A stretch of DNA of 64,000 nucleotides from Symploca sp. SIO1C2 (GCA_010672925.1 JAAHFP010000004.1:124001-188000), one strand, 5' to 3'. Shown: positions 1-8,686, counted from the stretch's first letter. Translations and numbers: made by a program. Notes: generated from the sequence alone by a model not told the origin.

Positions 1-2
1 AT

Positions 3-524
3 ATTGCCCTAGACGTAGAAACTTCTTTCCGTGAGGGCAAGATTGACTTAGTAGTTGCTGATGCTTGGACTTTGAGACATTGCAAATGTCGTGAAACTCT
101 TTTCCCAGAAACGTTTACTTGTCTGGTGCGAAAAGATCATCCTCGGATTCACACTCAACTCACTTTGGATTATTTTTTACAAGAAAAACATGCTCTTGTT
201 TCTGCTCGTGGAAAGGTGGCAGGTAATGTAGATATTGCGCTGTCACAGCAAAATAAGCAACGGCAGGTTCAGGCCACCTTACCTCATATTTTGGCGATTC
301 CAGCCATGATTGCTGCAACAGACTTGATCGTAACCGTTGCCACACGAATTGCGCTCCGATTTGCTACAGACTATCAACTGCAAACATTTCCACCTCCAAT
401 CTCACTAGATGATTTTGATGTTGCAATGGCATGGCCACAACGCATGGACAATGACCCAGGAATTCAATGGCTGCGTAGTGAAATCGCTGCTATCGGTGTA
501 CAGCTATCTTCAATAACTAAGTAG
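3..524 (+). CDS. LysR-family transcriptional regulator, C-terminal part (5' end outside window)
   Basis: The frame is open from the left edge, so the DNA-binding helix-turn-helix half lies outside the window. What is visible is a periplasmic-binding-like effector domain: an early FREGKIDLVV stretch, then ETLFPETFTCLVRKDHP and HALVSARGK, followed by the hydrophobic run PHILAIPAMIAATDLIVTVA. This order is typical of the NodD/NahR-type (aromatics-like) LysR effector domain, so it probably senses a small organic molecule and controls a nearby divergent gene that we cannot see. An ATG at 72 would only give a truncated domain and is not the start. The stop TAG at 522-524 is formed where a small mobile element begins, so the original C-terminus may have differed by a few residues. 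Family call is solid; ligand is unknown. Confidence 0.85.
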   Translation: MALDVETSFREGKIDLVVADAWTLRHCKCRETLFPETFTCLVRKDHPRIHTQLTLDYFLQEKHALVSARGKVAGNVDIALSQQNKQRQVQATLPHILAIPAMIAATDLIVTVATRIALRFATDYQLQTFPPPISLDDFDVAMAWPQRMDNDPGIQWLRSEIAAIGVQLSSITK

Positions 525-701
525 GGCTTGCTGAATAAGTAACAAGTAATAAGTAATAAGTAATAAGTTAAGAGCTTAGGCGTAATTTTGCGATAAAAGT
601 GCACACTTTTTTAAAGAAAAAACCATTTTCTTGCACTTCGCGAGATTAAAAATGATTAAGAATCTCGTCTGATATGCCTGATTTACTTATGCAGCAAACC
701 C
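524..701. mobile_element. MITE-like element with 17-bp inverted ends and TA target duplication
   Basis: The left end GGGCTTGCTGAATAAGT (524) and the right end, read inward as GGGTTTGCTGCATAAGT (ending at 701), form an imperfect inverted repeat (15 of 17). It is bounded by TA on both sides (522-523 and 702-703), the duplication expected of IS630/Tc1-mariner-type transposition. Inside are TAAGTAA-type heptamer repeats (about 537-568) and a hairpin: CGAGATT at 641-647 pairs with AATCTCG at 661-667, which could end transcription from either of the two convergent genes. No coding capacity. The same terminal sequence recurs singly at 7245-7261 and 11633-11649. Both neighbouring genes stop exactly at its ends. 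Confidence 0.6.
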
Positions 702-1681
702 TAAATAATTACCTCTTGCCACACAAAACCGGGATTAAATCTTGAATTAATTTCCTCAGTTGTGCTACTGATGGATGATTTATGATTATCTAATTTGGAA
801 TTACTTTGCTGTTGGTTGAAAACTACATTCATCGATTGGGCTTTTCTTTCAACTTTTTCCTTGACAATCTGCTTTTGTTGATACTCAGCAATTTTTACTT
901 GAGCTTTCTGGTAGGCAGAGGTATCTGGGGAAATTTGTAAGAGATACTGCAAAGCTCCTTGAAAATCTCTTACCTGGGCTCGGTTAAAGGCTTGTTGTAA
1001 TAAATATTCCGCTTGAATTTGCTGCTTTCGCTGATATTCAATAAGTTTCGGCTGAAGCTTAGCTCCTGTTGGTGTTTCTTGAGGGATTTGTTTGATCAGA
1101 GCCAGAGCTCCGGTAAAATCATTTTGGGCTGCTAGTTGGTAAACCTGTTGCAACAACTGTTGAGCTTCTAGCTCAAGTTTCGGTATAGCTCCCAGAACTA
1201 ATGGCAGCATTTTCTTGCGCCAAACAGCAATATCGGGAGTCTGATGTGCTCCCTCCAACACATCTCGCCACCTTCCTTCCTTAAAAGCTTGTTCTGTGGC
1301 TTGAAACTGGGTAGCAGCTAGATACCAATCCCTGCGCCATTGTAGGATAGCATCAGCAGATTCTTCATAAGCAGAACTATCGGTGGGAATAGATTGTGCT
1401 AAAGCGATCGCTTGCTCAAAATACCCCTCTTGATATTGTTCCCTCGCTATTTGTAACAGGCTATCTCCAGAAGAGGAGGGTGCAACATAAAATAGAGAAT
1501 ACAACCCCCATGAGATGGCCACAAAATTAGAACTGGCTAGAGCAATTCCCATTCCTGTAAAGAATAACGGGAGTTTTAAGCTTTGGTACTCCGATGGTTC
1601 TGCTTGTGCCAATTCCATGGGCAGTTGTTCAACTTCAGGGGAATTAGCAGCTAATTGTTGGGATAGCTCCTTTTGTGTCAT
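701..1681 (-). CDS. Single-pass membrane protein with TPR-like repeats, function unknown
   Basis: 326 residues. An N-terminal cytoplasmic Glu/Gln-rich segment precedes one hydrophobic segment at about residues 36-66. The rest is helical and Gln-rich, with repeated units of the kind YxxGxFxxAIALAQSIPxxSxAY, NDFTGALALIKQIPQ and RDFQGALQYLLQISPDTSAY, about 35-50 residues apart. These read as degenerate TPR/Sel1-like repeats, so a scaffolding or protein-binding role at a membrane is likely; no catalytic motif is visible. The C-terminal 60 residues are polar and low in complexity. The start at 1681 has ATG followed by a plausible soluble leader. The stop TAG lies at the border of the adjoining small mobile element: without that insertion the frame would run on into the convergent LysR gene. 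Proteins like this are common in cyanobacteria but I cannot name a family. Confidence 0.7.
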   Translation of the reverse strand: MTQKELSQQLAANSPEVEQLPMELAQAEPSEYQSLKLPLFFTGMGIALASSNFVAISWGLYSLFYVAPSSSGDSLLQIAREQYQEGYFEQAIALAQSIPTDSSAYEESADAILQWRRDWYLAATQFQATEQAFKEGRWRDVLEGAHQTPDIAVWRKKMLPLVLGAIPKLELEAQQLLQQVYQLAAQNDFTGALALIKQIPQETPTGAKLQPKLIEYQRKQQIQAEYLLQQAFNRAQVRDFQGALQYLLQISPDTSAYQKAQVKIAEYQQKQIVKEKVERKAQSMNVVFNQQQSNSKLDNHKSSISSTTEEINSRFNPGFVWQEVII

Positions 1682-1722
1682 TCCTTCTTCTTCCTTATCT
1701 TCAGCTTCTCTGAAGAAACAAT

Positions 1723-1757
1723 TTTAGATTTTAGATTTTAGATTTTAGATTTTAGAT
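1723..1757. repeat. Heptanucleotide tandem repeat (ATTTTAG unit)
   Basis: About five copies of a 7-bp unit lie between two divergent or convergent transcription units. The remaining sequence to 2010 holds no convincing gene. The type matches the short tandemly repeated (STRR) sequences known from filamentous cyanobacteria. The same unit in the other orientation occurs at 17588-17622. Confidence 0.8.
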
Positions 1758-2010
1758 TGAATCAATCCTTCATAACGAATACTACTGTTCCAGTGGAACT
1801 GCTTTCAAGAAACACCGAGTTAGGAGTCAGGATAGAAGCGAATTTGACTTGTCTTTTTCCTTCGTCGGGGGTTGTGTGCGGCCCGTTGGGTGATCTGAAG
1901 AAACAAGTTTTATCCCCTGACTTATGTAACTATTTCAGCCTTTTACTAGTCCTTCCGGAATACATGGCAATTATGAATTTTTTGCTTCTTGAGAATTTCA
2001 ATAACCAGTC

Positions 2011-3114
2011 TCAAAAGCTCTGAAAATTAATCTCAATGCCTCTACTGTGCATCGTTTCCTCAAATAAATCAGTAGAAAGAGCTTGCTCTACCGGCCAAAC
2101 ACCAGGTTTATTGAGTTTACCATCCAATAGGAGCTGGGCAAGGCTGCCAGTACCTGCACCGGCGGCGACAGCAGTATTCTGATGTACTAAGGTAGAACAT
2201 ACTTTAGCAGATGTGCCATCCTTGTGCCCTTGTACCTCACTGCGAATAGCTACACCAATACCACTGAAGCGATCGCTAACATCGGTCATAATGTGACTAA
2301 CATGGGACAAAAACTCGATTCCACCAGGATTCTTGAGCCAAGATGAGGGAAAAATATGGGCGGCAATCCAGGTGAGGTGATTGTAAAAATCGGGAACTGA
2401 ACCGAATTTGGTCATGACGGTGTTAACTTTGAAGGAGTCCACTAAGGTAAAAGCTTCTGGCATATCGAACCAGTAAACACCTGCATTACCATAGGGGGCA
2501 GGGAAAGAAATTTTTTCGCGATCGCTATAGGGTTTTACCATTTGCCACTGGTTATCAATCCAAGCCTCAAACGGTTCTTGTAAACCAAGAAAGGTAGTCC
2601 GCATTACTGTTACTCCCGCACCACCAGAACCTGCAACTACATAGCTCAAGTGAATCCTTTCTGCTTCATCCAGCTGTTCGACATCATGACGCACCATACT
2701 ATTGGAAATACCGGGAAAAATTCCCGAATTGACAATAGCTGTAACACCAGCAGCAGTGGCTTGGTCTTGATAAGTTAAAGCTTCTTGGGTAAAAGCACGA
2801 TTGTCACTAACATCTAGATAGTTAACTCCTTGCTCAATACAAATTTGCAGAACCTTACTGTCTCGATAAAGAAACGGACCTGCGCAATGAATTACTAGAT
2901 TAACCGAAGCGATCGCTTTCCTTAAACCTTCAACATCTGCTAAATCCAAAGCTAGAAAGGTTACTGGCGATGAATTTTGTGGCCCTAGAGTATTTTTCTT
3001 TGTCTGCTGACGTCCTGTAACGGTAATTTGCGCTTGGGTATAGGCAGCTATGTCCTGTGCCACGCTGCTGCCAATTCTTCCTTGTCCTCCCAAAATTAAA
3101 ACTCGATTTGTCAT
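2011..3114 (-). CDS. Saccharopine dehydrogenase-like NAD(P)-binding oxidoreductase
   Basis: 367 residues. The N-terminus is a Rossmann fold: VLILGGQGRIGSSVA at residues 5-19 is the dinucleotide-binding GxGxxG-type loop, followed by TVTGR and later NLVIHCAGPF, the sequence typical of the Sacchrp_dh_NADP family (LYS9-like). The C-terminal half contains GSGGAGVTVMRTTFLGL and GVWPVEQAL, seen in the trans-acting enoyl-reductase/saccharopine dehydrogenase-like group. Substrate is unknown; the family includes lysine-pathway enzymes and lipid-linked reductases, and cyanobacteria do not use the saccharopine lysine route, so a redox role on another metabolite is likelier. Its ATG lies at the edge of a TTTGTTGTTTGTTA tandem array that fills its upstream region. 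No operon partner is seen; secA is divergent. Confidence 0.8.
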   Translation of the reverse strand: MTNRVLILGGQGRIGSSVAQDIAAYTQAQITVTGRQQTKKNTLGPQNSSPVTFLALDLADVEGLRKAIASVNLVIHCAGPFLYRDSKVLQICIEQGVNYLDVSDNRAFTQEALTYQDQATAAGVTAIVNSGIFPGISNSMVRHDVEQLDEAERIHLSYVVAGSGGAGVTVMRTTFLGLQEPFEAWIDNQWQMVKPYSDREKISFPAPYGNAGVYWFDMPEAFTLVDSFKVNTVMTKFGSVPDFYNHLTWIAAHIFPSSWLKNPGGIEFLSHVSHIMTDVSDRFSGIGVAIRSEVQGHKDGTSAKVCSTLVHQNTAVAAGAGTGSLAQLLLDGKLNKPGVWPVEQALSTDLFEETMHSRGIEINFQSF

Positions 3115-3184
3115 TTGTTGTTTGTTATTTGTTGTTTGTTATTTGTTGTTTGTTATTTGTTGTTTGTTATTTGTTGTTTGTTGT
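3115..3184. repeat. Tandem repeat, 14-bp unit of TTGTTGTTTGTTAT type
   Basis: About five copies of a 14-bp unit (two alternating heptamers) directly upstream of the divergent reductase gene. On the minus strand it reads AACAAATAACAAACAACAAA and its last copy abuts the gene's ATG. Reads open in several frames by chance; no gene is claimed. Confidence 0.85.
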
Positions 3185-3210
3185 GTGGGAATCGGGAATT
3201 GGGAATTGAT

Positions 3211-3279
3211 CTCCCTATCTCCCTCAGCTCCCTCAGCTCCCTCAGCTCCCTCAGCTCCCTCAGCTCCCTCAGCTCCCCC
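3211..3279. repeat. Tandem repeat, 9-bp unit AGCTCCCTC
   Basis: Seven or so copies of AGCTCCCTC between the reductase and secA. The complementary array GAGCTGGGG/GAGCTGAGG occurs at 54919-55031 and a short piece at 6384-6408. From 3280 to 3481 I see no gene; this stretch must carry the secA promoter, but no clear -35/-10 pair stands out. Confidence 0.85.
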
Positions 3280-3481
3280 ATCCTCGCGTCCGTACAATAT
3301 TCTACATTACTGAAAAAAACTCTAGTCGAAATCCCCGTACCGCCTTAGTCTGGAGCGATAGTGGTACGATAAAGATAAACAAAAATACTCACCTGAAGGG
3401 ATGCCCTCAAGTGCTAACTTCTACCTCTGAGCTTTAAAAATACCCCTAAACCTTAACAAATAGAAGTCTCCCTCTCCTGTT

Positions 3482-6304
3482 ATGCTTAAAAACTTACTTG
3501 GCGATCCCAACACACGCAAGCTCAAAAGATTCCAGCCTTACGTTGCCGAAGTTAACCTCTTAGAAGAAGAAATCCGAGAGTTATCAGATGACCAATTAAG
3601 AGGGAAAACGGCGGAATTTAAGCAACAGTTAGAGAAAGCTACTACAGATCAAGTTCGAGATGATCTGTTAGATGAGCTGTTGCCTGAAGCCTTTGCTGTA
3701 GTGCGAGAAGCAGGACGTCGAGTGTTGGGAATGCGCCACTTTGATGTCCAGCTGTTGGGAGGAATTGTTCTGCACAAGGGACAAATCGCCGAGATGAAAA
3801 CCGGTGAAGGAAAAACCCTAGTTTCTACCCTGCCAGCTTATCTCAATGCCCTTGATGGTAGAGGCGTTCACATTATTACCGTTAACGACTACCTGGCCCG
3901 CCGAGATGCGGAGTGGATGGGACAGGTGCATCGCTTCCTGGGATTGAGCGTGGGGCTAATTCAGTCGGGAATGTCACCAGCAGAGCGTCAGCGGAACTAC
4001 GCCTGTGACATCACCTATGGTACCAACAGTGAGTTGGGTTTCGACTATCTACGGGATAATATGGCAACCGCGATGCCAGATGTGGTGCAGCGCCCGTTCA
4101 ACTACTGTGTTATTGACGAAGTAGACTCGGTACTGGTGGATGAAGCCAGAACTCCTCTGATTATTTCTGGGCAAGTAGAACGACCCACAGAAAAATACCT
4201 CAAGGCGGCAGAAATTGCTAGAGCTATGGTTCAATCGGAATCAGAACCAGAATCGGAGATGGAAGATGGGGACTATGAAGTGGATGAAAAAGCTCGCAAT
4301 GTCCTGATGACAGATCAGGGGTTTGCTAAAGCTGAGGAACTCTTGGGCGTCACTGATTTGTTCGATCCCAAAGACCCTTGGGCTCATTATATATTTAACG
4401 CGATTAAGGCTAAGGAATTATTCACCGCCGATGTGAACTATATTGTCCGCAATGGGGAAGTAGTAATTGTAGACGAGTTTACTGGAAGGGTTCTGTCAGG
4501 ACGCCGGTGGAGTGATGGTTTACACCAAGCGATCGAAGCGAAAGAAAGGGTAGATATTCAAAATGAGACCCAAACTTTGGCAACTATTACCTATCAAAAC
4601 TTCTTTTTACTCTATCCTAAGCTGGCAGGCATGACTGGTACTGCCAAAACAGAAGAAGCGGAATTTGAGAAAATCTACAACCTGCAAGTAACGGTGATTC
4701 CTACCAATAAACCTCCCGGACGCCGGGACTTAGCAGATGTAGTCTATAAGACAGAACCGGGCAAGTGGATTTCCGTTGCTGAGGAATGTGCCGAAATTCA
4801 TGAACAAGGACGTCCGATACTTGTTGGTACTACCAGTGTAGAGAAATCCGAACTTTTGGCCAGCTTGTTGGTAGAGCGGCAAATACCCCATAATCTCCTC
4901 AATGCCCGACCAGAAAATGTGGAACGGGAGTCAGAAATTGTTGCTCAGGCAGGCAGGAAAGGGTCTCTCACCATTGCCACTAATATGGCAGGACGAGGAA
5001 CAGATATTATTTTGGGGGGTAATTCTGACTACATGGCACGGCTGAAGTTGCGGGAATACTTTATGCCCAAAATTGTCAAGCCAGAAGAGGAAGATGCTTT
5101 ATCACCTATAGCAACATCAGGAACTAATAAGCAATCATCAGCTCAAGGCTTTGCTCCTGGTAAAAAGGTGAAAACCTGGCGGGCTAGTTCTTCGATTTAT
5201 CCCACTAAGCTCTCACCCACCACGGAAGAAAAGCTCAAAGATGCTGTGACTTTTGCTGTACAAAAGTACGGACTACAGAGTCTGCCGGAACTAGAAGCGG
5301 AAGACAAGGTAGCAGTTGCTTCAGAAAATGCCCCTACTGATGACCCCGTGATTCAACAATTAAGGGAAGTCTATCAAGCAATTCGCTCTGAGTATGAAGA
5401 GTTCACCGAGGAAGAACATGATGAGGTGGTAGAACTAGGAGGATTGCACGTTATCGGCACAGAGCGTCACGAATCCCGTCGTATCGATAACCAGTTGCGA
5501 GGAAGAGCAGGAAGGCAAGGAGACCCTGGTTCTACGAAGTTTTTCCTGAGTTTACAGGACAATTTGCTGCGTATTTTTGGAGGCGATCGCGTAGCAGGCA
5601 TGATGGAAATGTTCAAAGTAGAAGAAGACATGCCCATCGAGTCCAAAATGCTCACCCGCTCTCTGGAAGGAGCCCAGAAAAAAGTTGAAACCTTCTACTA
5701 CGATACCCGTAAACAGGTGTTTGAGTACGATGAGGTGATGAACAACCAAAGAAAGGCAATTTATGCTGAAAGACGGCGGGTACTCGAAGGATTGGATCTC
5801 AAAGAACAAGTGATTCAGTATGGGGAAAAAACGATGGATGACATTGTTGAAGCCTACGTTAATCCAGAGTTACCTCCAGAAGAGTGGCAATTGGATAACT
5901 TGGTGTCGAAGGTAAAAGAATTTATTTACCTATTGCAAGATTTAGAGCCAGAACACCTTGATGACATGACCATTGGGGAAATCAAAACCTTCCTCCACGA
6001 AGAAGTCCGTAAAGCTTACGATATTAAGGAAGCCCAGGTAGATCAAATCCAAGCAGGATTAATGCGGCAGGCTGAGCGATTCTTTATCTTGCAGCAAATT
6101 GACACCCTTTGGCGGGAACATTTACAGTCGATGGATGCTTTGCGGGAGTCTGTAGGTTTACGAGGCTATGGGCAAAAAGACCCATTGATTGAATACAAGC
6201 AGGAGGGATATGAAATGTTTTTGGAGATGATGATTGATATCCGCCGCAATGTCGTTTACTCCCTGTTCCAATTCCAGCCGCAAGTTCAAGCCCAGCCTGT
6301 TTAA
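3482..6304 (+). CDS. secA: Preprotein translocase ATPase SecA
   Basis: 940 residues, the usual cyanobacterial length. SecA is the motor that drives unfolded preproteins through SecYEG in the plasma and thylakoid membranes. The N-terminus [12 protein letters not shown] is the conserved family start, which fixes the ATG at 3482. Visible motifs are the Walker A MKTGEGKT near residue 104, the [25 protein letters not shown]-box region near residue 210, [17 protein letters not shown] in the second ATPase domain, [10 protein letters not shown], and the helical wing/scaffold with [27 protein letters not shown]. Between the second domain and [15 protein letters not shown] there is a variable insertion of roughly 100 residues, also seen in other cyanobacterial SecA proteins. 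The C-terminal zinc motif (CxCxSGx8CH) found in E. coli is absent, as expected here. It has no operon partner in view. Confidence 0.98.
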   Translation: MLKNLLGDPNTRKLKRFQPYVAEVNLLEEEIRELSDDQLRGKTAEFKQQLEKATTDQVRDDLLDELLPEAFAVVREAGRRVLGMRHFDVQLLGGIVLHKGQIAEMKTGEGKTLVSTLPAYLNALDGRGVHIITVNDYLARRDAEWMGQVHRFLGLSVGLIQSGMSPAERQRNYACDITYGTNSELGFDYLRDNMATAMPDVVQRPFNYCVIDEVDSVLVDEARTPLIISGQVERPTEKYLKAAEIARAMVQSESEPESEMEDGDYEVDEKARNVLMTDQGFAKAEELLGVTDLFDPKDPWAHYIFNAIKAKELFTADVNYIVRNGEVVIVDEFTGRVLSGRRWSDGLHQAIEAKERVDIQNETQTLATITYQNFFLLYPKLAGMTGTAKTEEAEFEKIYNLQVTVIPTNKPPGRRDLADVVYKTEPGKWISVAEECAEIHEQGRPILVGTTSVEKSELLASLLVERQIPHNLLNARPENVERESEIVAQAGRKGSLTIATNMAGRGTDIILGGNSDYMARLKLREYFMPKIVKPEEEDALSPIATSGTNKQSSAQGFAPGKKVKTWRASSSIYPTKLSPTTEEKLKDAVTFAVQKYGLQSLPELEAEDKVAVASENAPTDDPVIQQLREVYQAIRSEYEEFTEEEHDEVVELGGLHVIGTERHESRRIDNQLRGRAGRQGDPGSTKFFLSLQDNLLRIFGGDRVAGMMEMFKVEEDMPIESKMLTRSLEGAQKKVETFYYDTRKQVFEYDEVMNNQRKAIYAERRRVLEGLDLKEQVIQYGEKTMDDIVEAYVNPELPPEEWQLDNLVSKVKEFIYLLQDLEPEHLDDMTIGEIKTFLHEEVRKAYDIKEAQVDQIQAGLMRQAERFFILQQIDTLWREHLQSMDALRESVGLRGYGQKDPLIEYKQEGYEMFLEMMIDIRRNVVYSLFQFQPQVQAQPV

Positions 6305-6306
6305 AT

Positions 6307-6342
6307 GTTGACATCCTCCCCGGCCTAAAGGCACGGGGATTA
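6307..6342. repeat. IS200/IS605-type terminal palindrome (solo end)
   Basis: Immediately after the secA stop is GACATCCTCCCCGGCC...GGCACGGGGATT: CCCCG (6318-6322) pairs with CGGGG (6334-6338). This wording is characteristic of the subterminal hairpin at the right end of cyanobacterial IS200/IS605 (tnpB) elements. No tnpA_Y1 or tnpB accompanies it, so it is a relic or a palindrome-associated solo end. A related one lies at 23607-23650. Confidence 0.55.
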
Positions 6343-6475
6343 ATTCCTAACCAATACTGCTTGGTTAATAGAAGTTATCGGTTTAGGGAGCTGAGGAAGC
6401 TGAGGGAAGCAAAATTGGGGCTTAACCGAGCAGTATCGTAAAGTTTCAATAAAAATATAGTAAAACCTAGTCATT

Positions 6476-6495
6476 CATGTCATAATATAGACATG
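6476..6495. promoter_or_regulatory. Inverted repeat overlapping the tnpA start codon
   Basis: CATGTC (6476-6481) and GACATG (6490-6495) form a perfect 6-bp dyad around ATAATATA. The right arm contains the tnpA ATG, and the AT-rich centre resembles a -10 box. Likely a left-end or operator site of the IS607-type element where the MerR-like domain could bind; this role is inferred. Confidence 0.4.
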
Positions 6496-7065
6496 AAACT
6501 TTCAGAATATGCAAAAAAAGTAGGAGTTAGTTATAGAACTGCCTGGAGGTGGTGGAAACAAGGGAATTTAGAGGGTTATCAATTGCCATCTGGCACAATA
6601 ATCATCCGAGAAGAAGATAACTCAAAGCCAGAGCTAGTAGCTTGCATTTATGCAAGAGTTTCTAGTGGGGAAAATAAAGACAATTTAGAGCGACAAGCAG
6701 AACTACTTACAGATTATGCTATAGCTAGAGGATACAAAATTTATAAAGTTGTCAAAGAAATAGGAAGTGGTTTAAATGATAATCGGAAAAAACTAGCCAA
6801 AATTCTAATTGATCCTAATTATAATGTGCTAATTGTCGAACACAAAGACCGTCTGGCAAGATTCGGAACTAATTATATAGAAATCCTATTAAAAGAGTTG
6901 AATAAAAAACTAGAAATTGTTAATGAAAGTGAGGATAAACAAGATGAGTTAATGGAAGATTTAATCTCTATAATTACTTCTTTTTGTGCTCGAATTTATG
7001 GCTTGCGAAGGTCAAAAAGAAAAACAGAGAAGCTCATAGCTGAATTAACATCTAACCGACATTAA
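6493..7065 (+). CDS. tnpA: IS607-family transposase TnpA (serine recombinase)
   Basis: 190 residues with the two-part IS607 layout. Residues 1-45 are a MerR-like winged helix (MKLSEYAKKVGVSYRTAWRW, then GxxxGYQLPSGTIII). Residues 50-160 are a small serine-recombinase catalytic domain with IYARVSSGENKDNLERQ, where the catalytic Ser lies in the ARVSS loop, and later VEHKDRLARFGTNYIE carrying the conserved Arg residues. IS607 enzymes move DNA with little target specificity through a circular intermediate. The gene looks intact. Its TAA overlaps the ATG of the next frame (TAATG), the coupling normally seen with tnpB. Low GC compared with neighbours fits a mobile origin. Activity without an intact tnpB is possible, because TnpB is not needed for IS607 transposition. 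Confidence 0.9.
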   Translation: MKLSEYAKKVGVSYRTAWRWWKQGNLEGYQLPSGTIIIREEDNSKPELVACIYARVSSGENKDNLERQAELLTDYAIARGYKIYKVVKEIGSGLNDNRKKLAKILIDPNYNVLIVEHKDRLARFGTNYIEILLKELNKKLEIVNESEDKQDELMEDLISIITSFCARIYGLRRSKRKTEKLIAELTSNRH

Positions 7066-7190
7066 TGTTACTAGCAGAAAGACATATTATTAAAAAAGGA
7101 CATTGATTTTGGACACAGATGAGTGGTTCAAAAACCTTGCACCTTCAGGGGAAATCCCTGAGTAACCTTGGGGGATGCCAGTGCTCAAAA
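7065..7190 (+). pseudogene. tnpB remnant of the IS607-type element
   Basis: Starting at the ATG coupled to tnpA, the frame reads MLLAERHIIKKGH and then a TGA at 7104-7106, followed in the same frame by FWTQ. ERHIIKKGHxFW is the conserved N-terminus of TnpB (RNA-guided nuclease of IS200/IS605/IS607 elements), so codon 14 carries a nonsense mutation. After about residue 18 the similarity stops, so nearly all of the gene is deleted. The sequence from about 7120 (GAAATCCCTGAGTAACCTTG...GGATGCCAGTGC) looks like the structured right end that normally follows tnpB and supplies its guide RNA; that part is inference. Confidence 0.6.
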
Positions 7191-7213
7191 CTAGGATAAA
7201 TGCTTCATTCCTT

Positions 7214-7261
7214 CTTACTCATTACTCATTACTCATTACTCATTACTTATTCAGCAAACCC
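7214..7261. repeat. Heptamer array plus solo end of the 524-701 element
   Basis: Five TACTCAT-type heptamers run directly into ACTTATTCAGCAAACCC, which is the terminal sequence of the 524-701 element in inverted orientation, followed by TA at 7262-7263. No opposite end is found nearby. The terminal base pair provides the G of the prfB stop codon. Confidence 0.6.
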
Positions 7262-8365
7262 TAATTCTTAGTTTCTTGACGGAGGTAGGCTTCAATAAAC
7301 TGTTCAATGTCGCCGTCAAGGACATCACCAACTGCTGTTGTCTCGATATTAGTGCGCAAGTCTTTCACCATTTGGTAGGGATGGAAAACATAGTTACGGA
7401 TTTGGTTACCCCAAGCAGCTTCTACCATGTCGCCACGGATTTCGGCAATTTCTTGGGCTTTTTGTTCCTCCGCAACCACTAGCAACTTTGCCTTGAGCAA
7501 AGCTAGTGCTTTTTCTTTATTTTGCAGTTGCGATCGCTCTTGGGTACAGCGTACAGCAATGCCAGTAGGAACATGGACAATCCGTACAGCGGTTTCTACC
7601 TTGTTGACATTTTGTCCTCCCTTACCACCAGCGCGGGAGGTAGAGATTTCTAGGTCTGTCTCTGGAATATCTAGCTCAACGGAATTATCAATCAGCGGCA
7701 TTACTTCTACTCCGGCAAAGCTAGTCTGTCGCTTGCCGTTGGCATTGAAGGGAGATATCCTCACTAAGCGATGAGTTCCTTTCTCTGCTTTAAGGTAACC
7801 ATAAGCACGGAGTCCATTAATCTCCAAAGTCGCAGATTTAATACCCGCTTCGTCTCCTTCAGAAATTTCTGCCAGATGTACCTTATAGCCGCGCTTCTCT
7901 CCCCAACGGTTGTACATCCGCAGTAACATTTCAGCCCAATCTTGGGCATCCGTACCACCTGCACCAGCATTGATAGTGAGTACAGCTCCTTTGGCATCAT
8001 AACTACCAGACAGCAGCTGCTCCAACTCCCACCGGTCAAGTTCCAGGTTGAGCTGAGTGAGATTAGTTTCCGCTTCTGCTAGAAGTCCTTCATCAGTTTC
8101 TAACTCCAGCAACTCGATCACAGCTTTGGCATCTTCGAGACTGACTTGCCACTGCTGATACTGTTCCAGGTTAGATTTAAGTTCGTTGAGTTCTTGAAGA
8201 ATTTGCTGAGCAGTATTTTGCTCATCCCAAAAATCCGGTTGAGCAGCCTGCTGTTCCAAGTCCTGAATTTTGGCATTAACAGCTGCAACGTCAAAGATAG
8301 TCCTGGGTTTTACCCAGGCGTTCCGACAAAGTTTCGACTTCCCGTTTAATATCTAGTACTTCCAT
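7261..8365 (-). CDS. prfB: Peptide chain release factor 2 (RF2), expressed by +1 frameshift
   Basis: RF2 ends translation at UGA and UAA. The main frame carries the recognition tripeptide in [19 protein letters not shown] and the peptidyl-hydrolysis motif GGQ in [16 protein letters not shown]. That frame alone begins at an arbitrary Met at 8259 and lacks the true start. Upstream, in the other phase, an ATG at 8365 begins [17 protein letters not shown]...TQDYL and stops at TGA (8293-8291) inside CTTTGAC. A +1 shift there joins to [21 protein letters not shown], giving 367 residues, the normal RF2 length. It should therefore be regulated by its own product. The stop TAG coincides with the end of a mobile-element terminal repeat. 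Single gene; the BI-1 gene upstream is separated by a terminator. Confidence 0.97.
8290..8296 (-). promoter_or_regulatory. Programmed +1 frameshift site in prfB
   Basis: The minus strand reads TATCTTTGAC, identical over these bases to the well-known RF2 frameshift site: CUU is the slippery codon, UGA the in-frame stop, and C the poor stop context. An AGGA a few bases upstream (CCCAGGAC) may act as the stimulatory internal Shine-Dalgarno, weaker than the AGGGGG of E. coli. Low RF2 leads to slow termination and more frameshifting. Confidence 0.93.
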
Positions 8366-8433
8366 AAAGATTCCTCTTTTTCGCTACCGCTTTAGGGTTG
8401 CCTTTTTAATTCTAACGAAAGTTTGTCCTCTTG

Positions 8434-8465
8434 AAAAAATAGGAGCACGGTTAACCGTGCTCCTA
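8434..8465 (-). terminator. Rho-independent terminator after the BI-1 gene
   Basis: A perfect 26-bp palindrome occupies 8440-8465 (arms TAGGAGCACGGTT and its complement). On the minus strand it is followed at once by six T residues (ATTTTTTC), the classic stem plus U-tract. It lies downstream of the minus-strand BI-1 gene, after the 67-bp repeats, and insulates prfB. Confidence 0.75.
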
Positions 8466-8468
8466 CCT

Positions 8469-8686
8469 CCTAAACCTGGGGATGGCGATGGGCGGGTTTT
8501 GAGCGGAACATTCCAGTCAAATGGTCTAGATTGTCCCTAAACCTGGGGATGGCGATGGGCGGGTTTTGAGCGGAACATTCCAGTCAAATGGTCTAGATTG
8601 TCCCTAAACCTGGGGATGGCGATGGGCGGGTTTTGAGCGGAACATTCTGGTCAAATGGTTTAGATCTTCCCTAAACCCGCCCCTAC
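8469..8686. repeat. Three direct tandem copies of a 67-bp unit
   Basis: Copies start at 8469, 8536 and 8603 with CCTAAACCTGGGGATGG, the first two almost identical; a fourth partial copy from 8670 ends in CCCGCCCCTAC. Each unit contains GGGCGGGTTTTGAGCGGAAC. Together with the 14648-14794 repeat it belongs to a dispersed family that ends in (C)CCGCCCCTAC. There are no spacers, so it is not a CRISPR. The rest of 8366-8728 contains only the terminator. Confidence 0.9.

Noticed and set aside
1757-2023. 88-codon frame after the heptamer array
   Set aside because: Its start lies in the repeat, composition is unlike a protein, and it runs into the convergent reductase gene end.
8469-8686. CRISPR array
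   Set aside because: The 67-bp units are contiguous with no unique spacers; they belong to a dispersed hairpin family.
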